Shown: piece by piece, positions 5,704 through 6,884 of the stretch
Layout: the number at the start of each line of letters is the position of its first letter
Numbering within the stretch: the first letter of the stretch is position 1
Assembly: GCA_945834965.1 (NCBI GenBank)
Contig: CAMAHZ010000070.1
Coordinates: 1-6,884, forward strand
DNA: 6,884 nucleotides
Reading direction: 5' to 3'
Origin: an uncultured Clostridia bacterium
Lineage (GTDB): Bacteria; Bacillota; Clostridia; Christensenellales; Borkfalkiaceae
Notes under the pieces: model-generated
What the model was told of the DNA's origin: nothing
The model's input: the letters and a program-made list of their open reading frames with translations, nothing else
Database searches by the model: none
Position numbers and translations under genes: made by a program

Positions 5704-5719
5704 AAATTGAAACAATTTT
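5704..5719 (+). terminator. Weak AT-rich hairpin after the MATE gene
   Basis: AAATTG (5704-5709) and CAATTT (5713-5718) form a six-base-pair stem with an AAA loop, and one more T follows (5719). It is placed correctly, three bases after the stop, but its low GC content makes efficient termination doubtful. Confidence 0.3.
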
Positions 5720-5730
5720 AATATTAGGTC

Positions 5731-5775
5731 TATACAAACGCAAAAAATGGTGGTATAATATTAAAGGTATAATAC
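5731..5775 (+). promoter_or_regulatory. kdgK promoter with overlapping repeat, possible operator
   Basis: TATACA (5731-5736) and a perfect extended -10 TGGTATAAT (5751-5759) are 17 bases apart. GGTATAATA occurs at 5752-5760 and again at 5766-5774. GTATAATA (5753-5760) and TATAATAC (5768-5775) also form an imperfect inverted repeat, seven of eight positions per arm, with a seven-base centre. This spans the -10 and the expected start near 5766, where a dimeric repressor could bind. The second TATAAT (5768-5773) lacks a -35 box at normal spacing. Confidence 0.55.
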
Positions 5776-5788
5776 GACAACCAAATAT

Positions 5789-5794
5789 AAGGGG
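5789..5794 (+). promoter_or_regulatory. Ribosome binding site of kdgK
   Basis: AAGGGG lies seven bases before the ATG at 5802 and supports that start. Confidence 0.7.
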
Positions 5795-5801
5795 AAAGAT
5801 T

Positions 5802-6833
5802 ATGGCTATTGAAAATCAGAGATTTATAACCATGGGCGAGCTTTTATTAAGGCTTTCGCCCCCTAATAACGAAAAAATCCGCACGACCGACGAATTTAAA
5901 GTGACCTACGGCGGCGCTGAAGCCAACGTTGCGGCGTCGCTTGCAAACCTTGGGGTAGACAGCTCTTACTTTACCGTCGTACCCGATTCTTCTATCGGCA
6001 AGGCGGCAATCCGCTATCTTCGCTCTAACGACGTTCACTGCACCCCCTGCATAAAGGATGCGTCGGGCAGAATGGGTATCTATTTCTTAGAAGAAGGTTT
6101 CGGCGTGCGTGCAAGTAAGGTTACCTACGATAGAAAGGATTCCGCATTTTCTACCTACGACTTTTCCACGATAGACTTCAAGGAAAAGTTAAAGGGCTTT
6201 ACCTGGTTGCACTTAAGCGGCATAACGCCCGCCCTTTCCAAAAACTGCCGCAACCTTATTACGTATGCGCTTAAGGCGGCTAAAGAGCTTGGTATGACCG
6301 TTTCTTTCGACTGCAACTACCGCTCTGCGCTATGGGGTTGGCAGGAAGCAAGGGACTGCATAACCGAGTATCTTCCCTACGTAGACGTATTGTTCGGCAT
6401 AGAGCCCATTAATCTGCCCGGTCCCGACGGAAAAGATTTAAAGGACGGGTTGAGCATGAACCCCACCTATAAAGAGCAGGACAGAGTTTTCAGGGAGTTG
6501 CACAAGCGCTATAATTTCAAGGCGATAGGCAGGCACGTCCGCTACGTACATTCGGGCAGCGAAAACAGCTTAAAGGCCTTTTTATGGTACGGCGACGAGA
6601 CGTACGAGAGTAAGACCTTCCGCTTTTCCATTCTCGACAGAGTAGGCGGCGGTGACGCGTTTGCAAGCGGTATGATTTACGCAATGATGCGTGAAATGAA
6701 GCCCGACGATATAGTAAACTTTGCAGTTGCATCTTCGGTTATCAAACACACTATGCACGGCGACTTCAACATCACCGACGACGAAGAGAGCATCATTAAG
6801 CTTATGAATCAGGACTACGAAATTAAGAGATAA
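5802..6833 (+). CDS. kdgK: 2-dehydro-3-deoxygluconokinase (KDG kinase), PfkB/ribokinase family
   Basis: A 343-residue cytoplasmic sugar kinase expected to phosphorylate 2-keto-3-deoxygluconate with ATP to KDPG, the step before KDPG aldolase in breakdown of pectin-derived and other hexuronates. The N-terminal substrate part has ITMGELLLRLSPP (9-21) and the glycine motif YGGAEANVA (36-44). GRMGIYFLEEGFGVRASKV (89-107) and SFDCNYRSALWGW (168-180) match the KdgK subgroup. The PfkB signature is DRVGGGDAFASG (279-290), with the anion hole in GGG and D285 as the catalytic base. The C-terminal KHTMHGDFN (315-323) is also typical of KdgK and separates it from fructokinases and ribokinases. No aldolase, uronate isomerase or transporter is next to it in this window, and a terminator follows, so it seems to be transcribed alone. 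A role in 2-keto-3-deoxygalactonate use is possible but less likely. Confidence 0.9.
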   Translation: MAIENQRFITMGELLLRLSPPNNEKIRTTDEFKVTYGGAEANVAASLANLGVDSSYFTVVPDSSIGKAAIRYLRSNDVHCTPCIKDASGRMGIYFLEEGFGVRASKVTYDRKDSAFSTYDFSTIDFKEKLKGFTWLHLSGITPALSKNCRNLITYALKAAKELGMTVSFDCNYRSALWGWQEARDCITEYLPYVDVLFGIEPINLPGPDGKDLKDGLSMNPTYKEQDRVFRELHKRYNFKAIGRHVRYVHSGSENSLKAFLWYGDETYESKTFRFSILDRVGGGDAFASGMIYAMMREMKPDDIVNFAVASSVIKHTMHGDFNITDDEESIIKLMNQDYEIKR

Positions 6834-6850
6834 TTTACTAAATATAACGA

Positions 6851-6884
6851 AAAACGCCGCCGCGCTTAAGTTAAAGCGCGGCGG
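6851..6884 (+). terminator. GC-rich terminator hairpin after kdgK, cut by the window end
   Basis: CCGCCGCGCTT (6857-6867) pairs with AAGCGCGGCGG (6874-6884), 11 bp with a six-base loop. The AAAACG before the stem (6851-6856) suggests that the stem and a U-tract continue past the window edge; the T-tract itself is not visible. It lies about 20 bases after the kdgK stop. Confidence 0.8.

Overview
The window looks like a chromosomal stretch from a low-to-moderate GC Firmicute of the class Clostridia, probably an uncultured gut-type lineage. The reasons are the FeoB tail followed directly by a FeoB-associated Cys-rich mini-protein, the Clostridia-like class I aminotransferase and KdgK, the small P-loop protein of a type I associate with Firmicutes, strong AGGAGG-like ribosome binding sites and TATAAT promoters. 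This placement is inference from protein style; no marker gene is present. All genes read on the + strand.

Layout. Positions 1-519 hold the end of an iron-uptake operon: the C-terminal 115 residues of ferrous iron transporter FeoB, then a 55-residue FeoB-associated Cys-rich membrane protein, closed by a terminator at 547-586. The next 357 bases (520-876) have no gene. They contain a tandem array of five small hairpins (about 621-740), which is the most unusual part of the window, and then the promoter of a class I aminotransferase (877-2079, aspC-like). An AT-rich spacer with a promoter leads to a 135-residue uncharacterised P-loop protein (2220-2627) with its own strong terminator (2645-2677). 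Threonine synthase thrC (2760-4241) follows, with a promoter that begins inside the T-tract of that terminator and a short leader that can fold in two ways. A hairpin terminator separates thrC from a MATE-family efflux transporter (4309-5700). The last gene is a PfkB-family 2-keto-3-deoxygluconate kinase, kdgK (5802-6833). It has a strong extended -10 promoter overlapping a palindrome-like repeat, and it ends in a GC-rich hairpin cut by the window edge.

How the genes work together. Apart from the feoB/Cys-rich pair, the genes look like independent transcription units: nearly every gap has a promoter, a terminator or both. Two belong to the aspartate family of amino-acid metabolism (aspartate aminotransferase and threonine synthase), one to hexuronate/pectin-type sugar breakdown (KdgK), one to metal uptake and one to efflux. 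No mobile element, CRISPR array, phage gene or defence island is visible. The main candidate for something undescribed is the hairpin array at 621-740: its short connectors are conserved while its stems change sequence and keep base pairing.
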